A DNA stretch of 64,000 nt from NCBI GenBank assembly GCA_000503195.1, contig AYSC01000022.1, positions 1 through 64,000 on the forward strand, written 5' to 3'. Shown one piece after another: positions 18,126-27,840 of this stretch. Made by a program: the position numbers and the translations under genes. Every line of letters starts with the position of its first letter. Position 1 is the first letter of the stretch. Origin of the DNA: Blastomonas sp. CACIA14H2 (lineage in GTDB: Bacteria; Pseudomonadota; Alphaproteobacteria; Sphingomonadales; Sphingomonadaceae). Below the pieces are notes generated by a model that did not search any database, was not told where the DNA came from, and saw only the letters and a program-made list of their open reading frames with translations.

Positions 18126-18965
18126 ATGCCGCACGCGCTCAAATCGCTTGCCGCCGCCACGGCCTTAACCATCGCAATTAGTGGCGGTTTTCCTATCGCA
18201 TACGGCGCGAATGCACAGGTTTCATCCGAAACGGAGGGACCCGGCTATGTCGCTCTTGCACGGCTCGCCGATGCCGCGCCGCAGGTGCTGCGGGTGGAGG
18301 TGAAGAAGACCACGGTGGTCGATCCGGAGCGCGCGCCCGACGTCGCTCCCGGTATGGCACGGCTGTTTGTCGAGGCGCAGGTATTGAATCTCATTCGCGG
18401 CAGACAGGGCGTCAGCGAATCGATTCGGTATCTGGTCGACGTGCCGCGCGACGCCCGGGGCAAGGTTCCCAAGCTCCGGAAGCAGCAGTTCCTGCTGTTC
18501 GCGCGCCCCGGAACGCGCGCCGGGGAAATCCAGCTGGTATCGAAGGGCGCGCAGATCGCCTGGACGCAGGCCACCGAGCAGCGCGTGCGCACGATCGTCA
18601 CCGAACTGGTCAGCCCGGGCGCGCCGCCCGCGATCAAGGGCATCCGCGAGGCGCTGCACGTTCGCGGCAATCTGCAGGGCGAAGGCGAGACGCAGGTGTT
18701 TCTGGCGACCTCGACTGGCGACCCGGTGTCGATCACGGTGCTTCGCCGCCCCGGCCTGGCCGCGCGCTGGGCGGTATCGCTGACCGAGATCGTCGACGAG
18801 GCCGCCGCCCCGCCCCGGCGCAATTCGCTGCTCTGGTATCGCCTCGCGTGCTTCCTGCCGCGCGAGATCCCGGCGCGGGTGCTCGTTTCGGACACGCCCG
18901 CCGACAACGACCTGGCGCGGCGCGACTATAATTTCGTGCTGGAGCAGCTCGGCCCCTGCCGCTGA
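18126..18965 (+). CDS. Secreted hypothetical protein
   Basis: A 279-residue protein with a signal peptide: basic start MPHALKS, a hydrophobic core AAATALTIAISGGFPIAYG, and cleavage near residues 28-30 (ANAQ). The mature part has alternating beta-like segments (RLFVEAQVLNLIRG, VSESIRYLVDVPRDARG, KQQFLLFARPG) and a C-terminal Cys pair (LACFLPRE and LGPCR). I do not recognise the family. The ATG at 18126 has GGAG 8 bases upstream; the longer frame opens on TTG without such a site. It stands alone, convergent with the S9 peptidase gene. Confidence 0.75.
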   Translation: MPHALKSLAAATALTIAISGGFPIAYGANAQVSSETEGPGYVALARLADAAPQVLRVEVKKTTVVDPERAPDVAPGMARLFVEAQVLNLIRGRQGVSESIRYLVDVPRDARGKVPKLRKQQFLLFARPGTRAGEIQLVSKGAQIAWTQATEQRVRTIVTELVSPGAPPAIKGIREALHVRGNLQGEGETQVFLATSTGDPVSITVLRRPGLAARWAVSLTEIVDEAAAPPRRNSLLWYRLACFLPREIPARVLVSDTPADNDLARRDYNFVLEQLGPCR

Positions 18966-19013
18966 GCGGACACCGGGGCCGGGCCGGGCCGCCCTGCCCC
19001 GGCCTCGACCCGC

Positions 19014-21179
19014 CTATTTGCCCGCCATGCCCATCTGCCAGAGGATGAAGGCGAACTCCTCGGCCGTTTCCTTGAGCGAATCGAACCGGCCCGACTTGCC
19101 GCCATGGCCCGCGCCCATATTGGTCTTGAGCAGCAGCACATTGTCGTCGGTCTTGGTGACGCGCAGCTTCGCCACCCATTTGGCGGGCTCCCAATAGGTC
19201 ACGCGTGGATCGTTGAGCCCCGCCGTCACCAGCAGCGGCGGATAGGCCTGGCGTTTCACATTGTCATAGGGGCTATACGATCGCAGCAGGTCGAACGCCG
19301 CCTTGTCGGTGATCGGATTGCCCCATTCGGGCCATTCGCCCGGGGTCAGCGGCAGGCTCTCGTCGAGCATCGTGCTGACGACATCGACGAACGGCACATG
19401 CGCGACGACCGCGCCCCACAGGTCCGGATCGGTGTTCACGACCACGCCCATCAGCTCGCCGCCTGCCGAACCGCCGCTCGCGGTCACCTTGCCCTTCGAG
19501 GTGTACCCCTTGGCGATCAGGCCTCTGGCGACATCGACAAAATCGTTGAACGTGTTGGTCCGCTTGGTCAGCTTGCCGTCGAGATACCATTTGCGGCCGA
19601 GGTCGTCGCCGCCGCGGATATGCGCAATGGCATAGGCAAAGCCACGATCGACCAGGCTGAGCCGGGTCACCGAGAAGCTCGGCGGCACCGCATAGCCATA
19701 GGCGCCATAGGCATAGAGGTGCAGCGGCGCGCTGCCGTCCTTCCTGAACCCCTTGCGGTAGATGATCGACACCGGCACCTGCGTCCCGTCGCGCGCGGCG
19801 ATCATCAGCCGCTCGGTCTCGTAATCGGCGGCGTTATAGCCCGACGGCACCTCCTGCACCTTGAGCACGGTGAGCTTCTGCGTCGCGACGTCATAGTCGT
19901 ACACCGTGTCGGGCGTGACCATCGATTCATAGGCGAGGCGCAGCACCTGCATGTCCCATTCGGGATTGTCGCCCAAGGACGCGGAATAGCTCGCTTCGGG
20001 AAAGGTGATCGGCTGGACCTTGGCGGGGTTCGCGTAGTCGCGGATCTCGATCTGGTCGAGGCCGTTCCGTCGCCCCTCGATGACATAGAAATCCTTGAAG
20101 GCGTTCATGTCGGTCATGTAGAAATCGTCGCTGCCGGGGATGAGCGTGGTCCATTCGCCCGGATTGTCGATGCTCGCGGTGGCGAGGCGGAAATTCACAT
20201 GCTCGTCATTGGTATGGATGAACAGCGTGCCGTCGCGCTCCTCGACATCATATTCGCGGCCCTTCTTGCGCGGGCTGACCAGGATCGGCTCGAGCAGCGG
20301 ATTGTCTGCGGGCAGCAGGCGGATCTCGCTGGTCTCGTTGTCGCCAGTGGCGATGACGATGTATTTCTCGTTCGAGGTCATGCCGACATCGACGCGGAAA
20401 CCTTCGTCGGCCTCCTTGTAGAGCAATATGTCGTTCGTCGTCGGCTGCCCGAGATAGTGCAGCCGGGCATTGTCGGTGCGCCAGTTCTCGTTGGCCAGGC
20501 CATAGACCAGCGCCTTGCCGTCGGCGGTCCAGACCAGGCTCGAGAGCGTGCCGGGGATGACATCGGGCAGGATCGTGCCCGTGGTCAGGTCCTTGAACCG
20601 CGCCTCGAACCGCTCCGAGCCATTGTCGTCGACCGAATAGGCGAGCAGACTGCCATCGGGGCTGACCGAAAAGGCCCCCAGGCGGAAATAGTCCTTGCCG
20701 CTGGCCAGCGCGGTCTCGTCTAGGATCAGCTGCTTCTCGCCGCCCGCGACGGGCTTGCGATACCATTTCTTGTATTGCGCGCCCTTGTCGTACTCGACCC
20801 AGTAGAGCCAGTCGCCGTCCTTTTGCGGGACCGAGCTGTCATCCTCCTTGATGCGGCCCTTCATCTCCTCGAACAGCGCGTCGGTCAGCGCCTGATGCGG
20901 TTTCATGGCCGCCTCGAACCAGCGGTTCTCGGCTTCGAGATGGGCCAGCACATCGGCATCATCGACCTTGGGATAGCCCTGGTCGCGCAGCCAGTGCCAC
21001 GGGTCCTCGACAGTCACGCCATGGCGTTCGTAGCTATAGGGCCGCTGCTCGGCGATCGGCGGCTGGGACGTTTCGGGCATGGATGCACTTTCGTTGGCGG
21101 AAGCAGAAGAGGATATCGCCAAAGCTGCCATCAGGGCGGCTCCGGCGACGGCAGAGGACAAGCGCAGTCGAATCGGCAT
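19014..21179 (-). CDS. Exported S9A prolyl oligopeptidase / oligopeptidase B family
   Basis: A 721-residue secreted serine peptidase. A signal peptide (residues 1-28, MPIRLRLSSAVAGAALMAAL then SASA) is followed by the seven-bladed propeller (about 110-440) and the alpha/beta hydrolase domain. The nucleophile is in GKVTASGGSAGGELMG, the Asp in GLNDPRV and the His in NMGAGHGGKSGR. Oligopeptidase B cuts after basic residues, and that subtype fits the HGG motif. The ATG at 21179 has AGGGA upstream; the longer frame lacks support. Divergent from aminopeptidase P with 122 bases between, suggesting shared regulation of peptide use. Confidence 0.9.
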   Translation of the reverse strand: MPIRLRLSSAVAGAALMAALAISSSASANESASMPETSQPPIAEQRPYSYERHGVTVEDPWHWLRDQGYPKVDDADVLAHLEAENRWFEAAMKPHQALTDALFEEMKGRIKEDDSSVPQKDGDWLYWVEYDKGAQYKKWYRKPVAGGEKQLILDETALASGKDYFRLGAFSVSPDGSLLAYSVDDNGSERFEARFKDLTTGTILPDVIPGTLSSLVWTADGKALVYGLANENWRTDNARLHYLGQPTTNDILLYKEADEGFRVDVGMTSNEKYIVIATGDNETSEIRLLPADNPLLEPILVSPRKKGREYDVEERDGTLFIHTNDEHVNFRLATASIDNPGEWTTLIPGSDDFYMTDMNAFKDFYVIEGRRNGLDQIEIRDYANPAKVQPITFPEASYSASLGDNPEWDMQVLRLAYESMVTPDTVYDYDVATQKLTVLKVQEVPSGYNAADYETERLMIAARDGTQVPVSIIYRKGFRKDGSAPLHLYAYGAYGYAVPPSFSVTRLSLVDRGFAYAIAHIRGGDDLGRKWYLDGKLTKRTNTFNDFVDVARGLIAKGYTSKGKVTASGGSAGGELMGVVVNTDPDLWGAVVAHVPFVDVVSTMLDESLPLTPGEWPEWGNPITDKAAFDLLRSYSPYDNVKRQAYPPLLVTAGLNDPRVTYWEPAKWVAKLRVTKTDDNVLLLKTNMGAGHGGKSGRFDSLKETAEEFAFILWQMGMAGK

Positions 21180-21301
21180 GAACGTTTCCCTTCGAACGTG
21201 TTCGAGACAGGACATTCCGCGGGCCGAGCCAGACTGGCGCTGGCTGCGGATTATCTCTATCTTGCCGCCCAACCGCTTTTGCAAGGAGTTGATACCCCGC
21301 C

Positions 21302-23092
21302 ATGCTGATGTCCACCCATGAAGCCCGCCTCGCGGCGCTGCGCGACGAACTGAAGCGCCAGGGCCTCACCGGATTTGTCGTTCCCATCTGCGACGAGCAT
21401 ATGAGCGAATATATCGGCGCTTATGCACAGCGGCTGGAATGGCTCACCGGTTTTGGCGGATCAGCGGGCAGCGCGGTGGTGCTGTCCGACCGGGCGGCGA
21501 TTTTCGTCGACGGACGCTATACGATCCAGGTGCGCGATCAGGTCGATGGTCGCCTTTTCGAATATGTCGGCACCGCGCAGCAATCGGTCGCCGACTGGTT
21601 GGGCGAGCACGCGCCCGAGGGTGCGGTGATCGGCTATGACGCCTGGCTGCACACGCGCGACTGGGTGAAACAGGCGAACGCGAAGCTGGCGAAGGTCGGC
21701 GCGACGCTCAGGGAAGTCAGCAGCAATCCGGTCGACGCGGTGTGGCACGACCAGCCCGCGCGCCCCGATGCGATCATGAAGCCGCATGCGCTCGAACATG
21801 CGGGCAAGGATTCGGCCGAAAAGCGCGCCGATGTTGCAGCCTGGCTGGCAGACGAGCAGCTCGACGCCGCCGTCATCACCGCGCTCGATTCGGTCGCCTG
21901 GCTGTTCAACGTGCGCGGCGGCGACGTCACGCATACGCCGGTGACGCTCTCCTATGGCGTGGTGCACCAGGATGGCAGCGCCGACCTGTATGTCGCGCCC
22001 GAAAAGGTGACCGACGATCTGCGCGCGCATCTGGGCAACCAGGTCGCGCTGCACGGTTATGACGCCTTTCCGGCGGGGCTCGACGCGCTGAGCGGCAAGG
22101 CGGTCGCGGTCGACCCCGAACGCGCGGTCGCGGCGATCTTTGCCCGGCTCGAAGCCGCCGGCGCAAGGATCGTGGCGAAGCGCGACCCGAGCGTGCTGCC
22201 GCGCGCAATGAAGAACCAGACCGAGATCGAAGGCCATCGCGCCGCGCAGGCCCGCGACGGCGCTGCGGTCAGCCGCTTCCTGCACTGGCTCTCGATCGCA
22301 GGACCCGCGGGCGGCGAGACCGAGCTCTCGGCCGCCGCCAAGCTGCTCGAATTCCGCGAGGCGACCGGCAAGCTGATCGACACCTCGTTCGACACCATCT
22401 CGGGCGCGTCGTCGAACGGCGCGATCTGCCATTACCGGGTCAGCGAGGAGACCAACCTGCCGATCGTGATGGACAGCCTGTATCTGGTCGATTCCGGCGG
22501 CCAGTATCTCGATGGCACCACCGACATCACGCGCACCATCGCCATCGGCACCCCCACGGCCGAGATGAAGCGCCGCTTCACCCAGGTGCTCAAGGGCCAT
22601 ATCGCACTCGCCACCATCCGCTTCCCCAAGGGGACCACCGGCGGGCAGCTCGATACGCTGGCGCGGCAGTTCCTCTGGGCCGATGGCGTCGATTATGCGC
22701 ACGGCACCGGGCATGGCGTCGGCAGCTTCCTGGCGGTGCACGAAGGCCCGCAGCGCATCGCCGCGTTCGGCGGCCAGGGCGAGCCGCTGCGCCCCGGCAT
22801 GATCTGCTCGAACGAGCCCGGCTATTACAAGGCGGGCGAATATGGCATCCGCATCGAGAACCTGGTGTTGGTCGAGCCGCTCGAGATCGAGGGTGCGGAG
22901 CTCGACATGCTCGGCTTCGAGACGCTGACCTTTGCACCGATCGACCGCAACTGCATCGAGCCTGCTCTGCTCAGCCCTGCCGAACGCGCCTGGCTCGATG
23001 CCTATCACGCCAAGGTGGTGGAAGTGGTGGCCCCGCAGCTCGAAGGCGAAGCCCTGGCCTGGCTGGAGGCCGCCTGCGCCCCCATCGTTTGA
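21302..23092 (+). CDS. Xaa-Pro aminopeptidase (M24B, aminopeptidase P family)
   Basis: A 596-residue metallopeptidase that removes N-terminal residues before proline. It has two creatinase-like N-terminal domains and a C-terminal pita-bread domain. Metal ligands are visible: Asp in LVDSGGQYLDGTTDITRT (two Asp), His in AHGTGHGVG, Glu in NEPGYYKAGEYGIRIE (two Glu). The length is that of the longer eukaryote-like aminopeptidase P1 form. No signal peptide, so cytoplasmic. AAGGAG lies 13 bases upstream of the first ATG; an in-frame ATG two codons later is equally possible. Divergent from the S9 peptidase gene. Confidence 0.93.
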   Translation: MLMSTHEARLAALRDELKRQGLTGFVVPICDEHMSEYIGAYAQRLEWLTGFGGSAGSAVVLSDRAAIFVDGRYTIQVRDQVDGRLFEYVGTAQQSVADWLGEHAPEGAVIGYDAWLHTRDWVKQANAKLAKVGATLREVSSNPVDAVWHDQPARPDAIMKPHALEHAGKDSAEKRADVAAWLADEQLDAAVITALDSVAWLFNVRGGDVTHTPVTLSYGVVHQDGSADLYVAPEKVTDDLRAHLGNQVALHGYDAFPAGLDALSGKAVAVDPERAVAAIFARLEAAGARIVAKRDPSVLPRAMKNQTEIEGHRAAQARDGAAVSRFLHWLSIAGPAGGETELSAAAKLLEFREATGKLIDTSFDTISGASSNGAICHYRVSEETNLPIVMDSLYLVDSGGQYLDGTTDITRTIAIGTPTAEMKRRFTQVLKGHIALATIRFPKGTTGGQLDTLARQFLWADGVDYAHGTGHGVGSFLAVHEGPQRIAAFGGQGEPLRPGMICSNEPGYYKAGEYGIRIENLVLVEPLEIEGAELDMLGFETLTFAPIDRNCIEPALLSPAERAWLDAYHAKVVEVVAPQLEGEALAWLEAACAPIV

Positions 23093-23150
23093 CGTCCGCG
23101 TCAATCTGGGGCGAACTGACCGCTTGACGCAAGCGGAATGCTGCGACGCA

Positions 23151-23267
23151 CAATTGCCGCGCGTGCAATTGACGTCGCGGCAACGGTTAATTGCGTTGCA
23201 AGAATGTCACGCAGGCGCCGGATTCGCTTGGGTTTCCTAGCTTTTTGTTTGTGACAGTCGGGTGTCA
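23151..23267. promoter_or_regulatory. Operator-like repeats upstream of TonB-dependent receptor
   Basis: Two CAATTG motifs lie 15 bases apart (23151-23156 and 23166-23171), with a related AATTGC at about 23190. Further on, TGACA (23252-23256) and TGTCA (23263-23267) form an inverted repeat with a 6-base spacer. Either could bind a regulator of the receptor gene that starts at 23345. No regulator is encoded next to it. Confidence 0.3.
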
Positions 23268-23344
23268 GTCATAAGGACGGTCCAAAGCCATATCAGGCCC
23301 GGGGACAGGGCCGTTTTGTCAGCCACATTAGGGGAGAACACCCA

Positions 23345-26014
23345 ATGACCATCACCGACACCCGCCTGAAAACGATCCTGCTTTCGGGTGCAGCGCTCGG
23401 CACGCTCGCCATGCCCGCCTCCGCCTTTGCGCAGGATGCCGCGCAGGACGCCGAAAACGCCGACAGCAACGTCATCATCGTGACCGCCTCCAAGCGCGAA
23501 ACCACGCTGCAGGAAATCCCGATCGCGGTTTCGGTGACCAGCGGTGAAGACATCGAGGACGCGCAGGTCCGCGACCTGATCGACCTGCAGACCCTGGTCC
23601 CCAGCTTGCGCGTCTCGCAGCTGCAGAGCTCGGCCAACACCAACTTCATCATCCGCGGCTTCGGCAACGGCGCGAACAACCCCGGCATCGAACCGTCGGT
23701 CGGCGTGTTCATCGACGGCGTGTACCGCTCGCGCTCGGCCGCGCAGATCGGCGACCTTCCCAATATCGAACGCGTCGAAGTTCTGCGCGGTCCGCAGTCG
23801 ACCCTCTTCGGCAAGAACGCCTCGGCGGGTATCATCAGCATCGTCACCGAGCGCCCGCAGTTCGAATTCGGCGGTCAGGTCGAAGCCACCTATGGCAATT
23901 TCAACGCCCGCATCCTCAAGGCGGACGTGACCGGCCCGATCAGCGAGACGCTCGCGTTCAGCCTGGCCGGCAACATCAACAAGCGCGACGGCTATGCCCG
24001 CGACCTCAACCTCGGCATCAAGTTCAACGACCGCGACCGCTGGGGCGTGCGTGGCCAGCTGCTGTGGGAGCCGAGCGCCGACCTGTCGTTCCGCCTGATC
24101 GGCGACTATGACAAGATCGACGAGAATTGCTGTATCGCCGCCAACGTCCGCGAAAACCCGCTGATCACCGCCGCGCTGCGCGCCGCCAGCGGTCAGGCCC
24201 GCCCGATCGAGGCCGCCGATCCGTTCTCGTACCGCGTGCGCAACAACATCCCCTCGACCAACGAGATCGAGAACTATGGCGCATCGCTGCAGGGCGACTG
24301 GAATGTCGGCGCGCTGACCTTCACCAGCATCACCGCCTATCGCGAAGTGCGGTCGCAGACCAACCAGGATTCGGACTTCACCAGCGCCGACCTGATCGGC
24401 CAGAACCTTGCCAACACCTCGATCGACACCTTCACGCAGGAACTGCGCGTCGCGTCGGACTTTGACGGCCCGCTGAACTTCCTGGTCGGCGGCTTCTATT
24501 TCAACGAGGACATCAAGTTCACCAACGACCTGCTGTTCGGCCGTGATTTCCGCGGCTATGCCAGCGCGCTGATCGGCCCCGCCGTCGGCGGTGCCGCCGG
24601 TGTCGAAGCGCTGCTCGGCGTGCCCAACAACACCTTCTTCCGTCAGGGCCAGGGCATTTTCGACGACTTCACCTATGGCAACGACGCGTTCTCGATCTTC
24701 GGCCAGTTCGACCTCAAGCCGACCGATCGCCTGACCTTCACCTTCGGCTTCAACTATACCGAGGACAAGAAGCGCGTCCGTTCGAACGTGGTCAGCACCG
24801 ATCCGTTCTCGGCGCTCGATTTCGTCGCCATCGGCAACACGCTGATCACGCAGCAGGGCATCGCAACCACCGTGGGCCAGGCGCTGCGCCTGCCCGGACC
24901 GGCCAATGCCGCGCAGATCGCGGCCTTCGCCGCCGCGCAGCCCGCCGCCTTCGGCCAGATCCAGACCGGTGCCGCTGCCTTTGCCCGCGCGAACAACACC
25001 AACCCGGCGGTCAACCCGCTGCTCGGCCTGCGCGCGCTGCAGTTCCTGCCGCCCTTCCTCAACTTCCCCAATGCGGTGGAAAGCGGCCGGACCAAGGACG
25101 ACGATTTCTCGTACACCATCCGCGCGAACTACGAGATCACCGACAATCTGAACATCTACGCCACCTATGCCACCGGCTTCAAGGCGACCTCGTTCAACCT
25201 GTCGCGTGACAGCCGCCCGTTCCCGAGCGACTTCATCCCGGGCTCGCCGGTCAACAACCCTGCCGCTTCGCCGATCCGCAACGCGGGCCTCGCGCTGCCG
25301 AACCTCACCACCGGTTCGCGCTTTGCAGGCCCCGAAGAATCGGAAGTCTATGAAGCCGGCATCAAGGCGCAGTGGCCGCTGGTCGCGTTCAACCTCACCG
25401 TGTTCAAGCAGTCGATCCGCGGCTTCCAGAGCAACGTGTTCACCGGCACCGGCTTCGCGCTCGCCAATGCGGGCAAGCAGTCGACCTTCGGCATCGAGTT
25501 CGACGGCACCGTCCGCCCGACCGATGGCCTCAACCTGTTCGTTGCCTTCACCTATCTCGATCCGAAGTACGACAGCTTCGTCAATTCGGCGGTGGGCGAC
25601 CTGACCGGCGCGACGCCGGCGGGCATCCCCGCCCTTTCGGCATCGATGGGCGGATCGTACACCTACGAGTTCGACGGCGGCACCAAGTTCACCGTGCGCG
25701 GCGACTATGCCTATGAAAGCGATGTCCAGATCATCGAGGGTCTGCCGGGCTTCATCACCACCAACGCCAACGGCACGCGCAACTTCCAGCCCGCGCTGGA
25801 CATTGCCCGCCAGTTCCGCCGCCAGACCGACCTGGTCAACGTCTCGGCCACGCTCGAGCTGACCAACGGTCTCGAACTCACCGCCTGGGCGCGCAACCTG
25901 CTCGACGACCGGTTCATCTCGACCGTGTTCGACTCGGTCGCGCAGAGCGGCAGCATCTCGGGCTATCCCAGCCTGCCGCGCACCTATGGCGGTTCGGTCC
26001 GTTTCAAGTTCTGA
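23345..26014 (+). CDS. TonB-dependent outer-membrane receptor (889 aa)
   Basis: A 22-stranded receptor by family. Signal peptide residues 1-29 (ending ASAFAQ), TonB box near NVIIVTASKRETTLQEIP, plug domain about 45-165 with VEVLRGPQSTLFGKNASAGIISIVT, and a barrel ending with aromatic Phe (GGSVRFKF). The plug sequence is of the type found in sphingomonad receptors for plant compounds, vitamins or siderophores; the substrate cannot be told. AGGGGAG stands before the ATG. A long leader and possible operators precede it, and a strong terminator follows. TonB/ExbBD could be supplied by the operon at 15-17.8 kb. Confidence 0.93.
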   Translation: MTITDTRLKTILLSGAALGTLAMPASAFAQDAAQDAENADSNVIIVTASKRETTLQEIPIAVSVTSGEDIEDAQVRDLIDLQTLVPSLRVSQLQSSANTNFIIRGFGNGANNPGIEPSVGVFIDGVYRSRSAAQIGDLPNIERVEVLRGPQSTLFGKNASAGIISIVTERPQFEFGGQVEATYGNFNARILKADVTGPISETLAFSLAGNINKRDGYARDLNLGIKFNDRDRWGVRGQLLWEPSADLSFRLIGDYDKIDENCCIAANVRENPLITAALRAASGQARPIEAADPFSYRVRNNIPSTNEIENYGASLQGDWNVGALTFTSITAYREVRSQTNQDSDFTSADLIGQNLANTSIDTFTQELRVASDFDGPLNFLVGGFYFNEDIKFTNDLLFGRDFRGYASALIGPAVGGAAGVEALLGVPNNTFFRQGQGIFDDFTYGNDAFSIFGQFDLKPTDRLTFTFGFNYTEDKKRVRSNVVSTDPFSALDFVAIGNTLITQQGIATTVGQALRLPGPANAAQIAAFAAAQPAAFGQIQTGAAAFARANNTNPAVNPLLGLRALQFLPPFLNFPNAVESGRTKDDDFSYTIRANYEITDNLNIYATYATGFKATSFNLSRDSRPFPSDFIPGSPVNNPAASPIRNAGLALPNLTTGSRFAGPEESEVYEAGIKAQWPLVAFNLTVFKQSIRGFQSNVFTGTGFALANAGKQSTFGIEFDGTVRPTDGLNLFVAFTYLDPKYDSFVNSAVGDLTGATPAGIPALSASMGGSYTYEFDGGTKFTVRGDYAYESDVQIIEGLPGFITTNANGTRNFQPALDIARQFRRQTDLVNVSATLELTNGLELTAWARNLLDDRFISTVFDSVAQSGSISGYPSLPRTYGGSVRFKF

Positions 26015-26087
26015 TCCATTCACGGTTTGACCGGGCTTGGTCGCAATCAGGTTGGCGCAAGACCCAACCGATTGAAAACAGGGAAAT

Positions 26088-26113
26088 GGGGGGCTTTATG
26101 CCCCCCTTTTTTT
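26088..26113 (+). terminator. Rho-independent terminator of the TonB-dependent receptor
   Basis: GGGGGGC (26088-26094), loop TTTAT, GCCCCCC (26100-26106), then seven T (26107-26113). A classical strong terminator 73 bases after the receptor stop. Confidence 0.92.
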
Positions 26114-26179
26114 GTGCCCAGCATTGTGTATGCGGGTGAGCACAATCGGAAGAACGATCGCAACCGAGAGGGGAACAGC

Positions 26180-26647
26180 ATGACGGACGCGCCCATCCGC
26201 GCCCATTATCGCAGCATCGCGCCCAAGCGCGTGCATTATCACGAGGTCGATATGCAGAATATCGTCTTCAACGCGAACTATCTGATGTACGCCGATATCG
26301 GCATCACCGAATATTTTCGCGCGCTCAACCTCGCGAGCGGCAAGCCCGAGAGCATCGGCTTCAATCTGTTCGGCCCCGATCACGACATGATGGTGCGCCA
26401 CGCCGAGGTCGATTTCCGCGGCAGCGCGGTGGCCGACGACATCATCGATCTCGCGGTGCGGCTCAAGCGCATCGGGTCGAGCTCGCTCACCAGCGAGTGC
26501 GCGATCTTCCGCGGCGACGAACTGCTCACCGTGGTGACCATCAGCTATGTCCATTTCGCGATCGCGACGCGCCGCCCCGTGCCGGTTCCGCAATGGTTCA
26601 AGGACATGGCCGCCGCGTTCGAGCCGGTGCCGCCCGAAGGCGTCTGA
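26180..26647 (+). CDS. Acyl-CoA thioesterase (4HBT hot-dog family)
   Basis: A 155-residue single hot-dog domain. The start region RVHYHEVDMQNIVFNANYLMYADIG is the 4-hydroxybenzoyl-CoA thioesterase motif, with Asp replaced by a VDMQN segment that keeps the conserved helix. It likely hydrolyses acyl-CoA in the cytoplasm. The ATG at 26180 has GAGGGG upstream. The frame is open earlier, but those codons lie in the receptor terminator. A bidirectional terminator follows. Substrate chain length is unknown. Confidence 0.85.
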   Translation: MTDAPIRAHYRSIAPKRVHYHEVDMQNIVFNANYLMYADIGITEYFRALNLASGKPESIGFNLFGPDHDMMVRHAEVDFRGSAVADDIIDLAVRLKRIGSSSLTSECAIFRGDELLTVVTISYVHFAIATRRPVPVPQWFKDMAAAFEPVPPEGV

Positions 26648-26669
26648 CCCTGAGGCCACAAGCCAAAGA

Positions 26670-26700
26670 AAAAGCCCGGTGTCGCCACCGGGCTTTTCTC
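26670..26700. terminator. Bidirectional terminator between thioesterase and FKBP genes
   Basis: AAAGCCCGGTG (26671-26681) pairs perfectly with CACCGGGCTTT (26686-26696) around TCGC. T-rich tails occur on both strands (TTTTCTC on plus, TTTTTCTTTG on minus). Confidence 0.85.
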
Positions 26701-26709
26701 GTTTGCGGA

Positions 26710-27315
26710 TCAGTTGCCCGGCATGCCCGGAGGCGGAGCGCCCGGAGGGCCACCCGGGGCACCCTGGCCTTGCAGCTGCTGCTGCATCGCGCGCAGCTGG
26801 GCTTCGGGGATGAACTCGATCAGGTCGACATCGAACACCAGCAGGCTGTTGGCGGGGATGACGACCTCGCCGGTCTGCGGGTTCTTCTTTTCCTCGGCGC
26901 CATATCCCAGCTCGGGCGGGATCCACAGGCGATACTTGCCGCCGCGCTGCATCCTCTTGAGAGCCTCGGAAAAGCCCGGGATCGATCCGGCAACCGGCAT
27001 CGGCACGCGCTGGTTGGCATCAAACGGCGTGCCGTCCATCAGTGTACCCTGATAGTTGATCAGCGTGACATCGGCATCGGTCGGCGAAGGACCGCTGCCC
27101 TTGGCCAGCTCCTTGAACTGCAGGCCGCTTTCGGTGGTCACCACGCCCGGCTCGTCGGCATTGCTCGACAGGAAGCCCGCGGCCGATTGCGGCACCGACT
27201 GCAGTCCGGCCCAGGCGGTTCCGCCCGCGATCGCGACGGCCGCAGCGACGCCCAGCCACAATTTGGTCAGCGAGCCTTTGGCCAGCGGCGGAATGGGAAC
27301 GCGGGTAACGGACAT
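26710..27315 (-). CDS. FKBP-type peptidyl-prolyl cis-trans isomerase, membrane-anchored
   Basis: A 201-residue protein with a membrane helix near residues 17-38 (LWLGVAAAVAIAGGTAWAG), a linker, and one FKBP domain from about 60 to 165. The domain carries VTLINYQGTLMDGTPFD, IPGFSEALKRMQRGGKYRLWIPPELGYG and LVFDVDLIEF. The tail is Gln-rich then Pro/Gly-rich (GAPGGPPGAPPPGMPGN). It probably assists folding in the periplasm. GGAGG stands before the ATG. It follows rpsU on the same strand with 129 bases between. Expected catalytic core residues (Tyr, Asp, Trp/Leu, Tyr) are mostly present. Confidence 0.92.
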   Translation of the reverse strand: MSVTRVPIPPLAKGSLTKLWLGVAAAVAIAGGTAWAGLQSVPQSAAGFLSSNADEPGVVTTESGLQFKELAKGSGPSPTDADVTLINYQGTLMDGTPFDANQRVPMPVAGSIPGFSEALKRMQRGGKYRLWIPPELGYGAEEKKNPQTGEVVIPANSLLVFDVDLIEFIPEAQLRAMQQQLQGQGAPGGPPGAPPPGMPGN

Positions 27316-27444
27316 GGCAGCCTCCGGTTATCGTACCACAAACCCCTGAAAAGCACCGCGAGGCCCCCACCTCGCAGTCCCATCAGGGGTCGTTGCGACG
27401 AATCGGCGTCCCCGATCCGTCAGGTTAGCGATGCTATAACCGGC

Positions 27445-27651
27445 TTATTTCGCGCCGTCACGTTCCATGCGCTTGCGCTCCAGCTTGCGTGCACGACGCA
27501 CGGCAGCAGCCTTTTCGCGCGCGCGCTTCTCGCTGGGCTTTTCGTAATGCCGACGCAGCTTCATCTCGCGATACACACCTTCGCGCTGCAGCTTCTTCTT
27601 GAGCGCCCGCAGCGCCTGGTCAACATTGTTATCGCGTACGAGAATCTGCAT
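27445..27651 (-). CDS. rpsU: 30S ribosomal protein S21
   Basis: A 68-residue very basic ribosomal protein required for initiation complex function. The sequence [25 protein letters not shown] and the [13 protein letters not shown] tail are typical of alphaproteobacterial S21. A T/A-rich stretch (27751-27760) reads CTATATTATT on the minus strand and could supply the promoter, leaving a leader of about 95 bases. Confidence 0.97.
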   Translation of the reverse strand: MQILVRDNNVDQALRALKKKLQREGVYREMKLRRHYEKPSEKRAREKAAAVRRARKLERKRMERDGAK

Positions 27652-27840
27652 AAACTTACGTCAGCTCCATTTCGATTCACGGCCTGCAAAACCGCTCGCG
27701 CCACGCCATGGGGCGCGGAAAACGGACTGCAAAGCCAAAGCTAGAAGGCCAATAATATAGGGCACGCCAGCCGCATGGCTGTCGGTCACGCGGGGCCGAT
27801 ACCAGCGCATCGCGGCATTTTCAAGGAATTTCGCCGCGTT

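Noticed and set aside
23237-26023. 928-codon open frame on minus opposite the TonB-dependent receptor
   Set aside because: Composition is that of a GC-driven shadow, with no domain or ribosome site, while the plus-strand receptor is clear.
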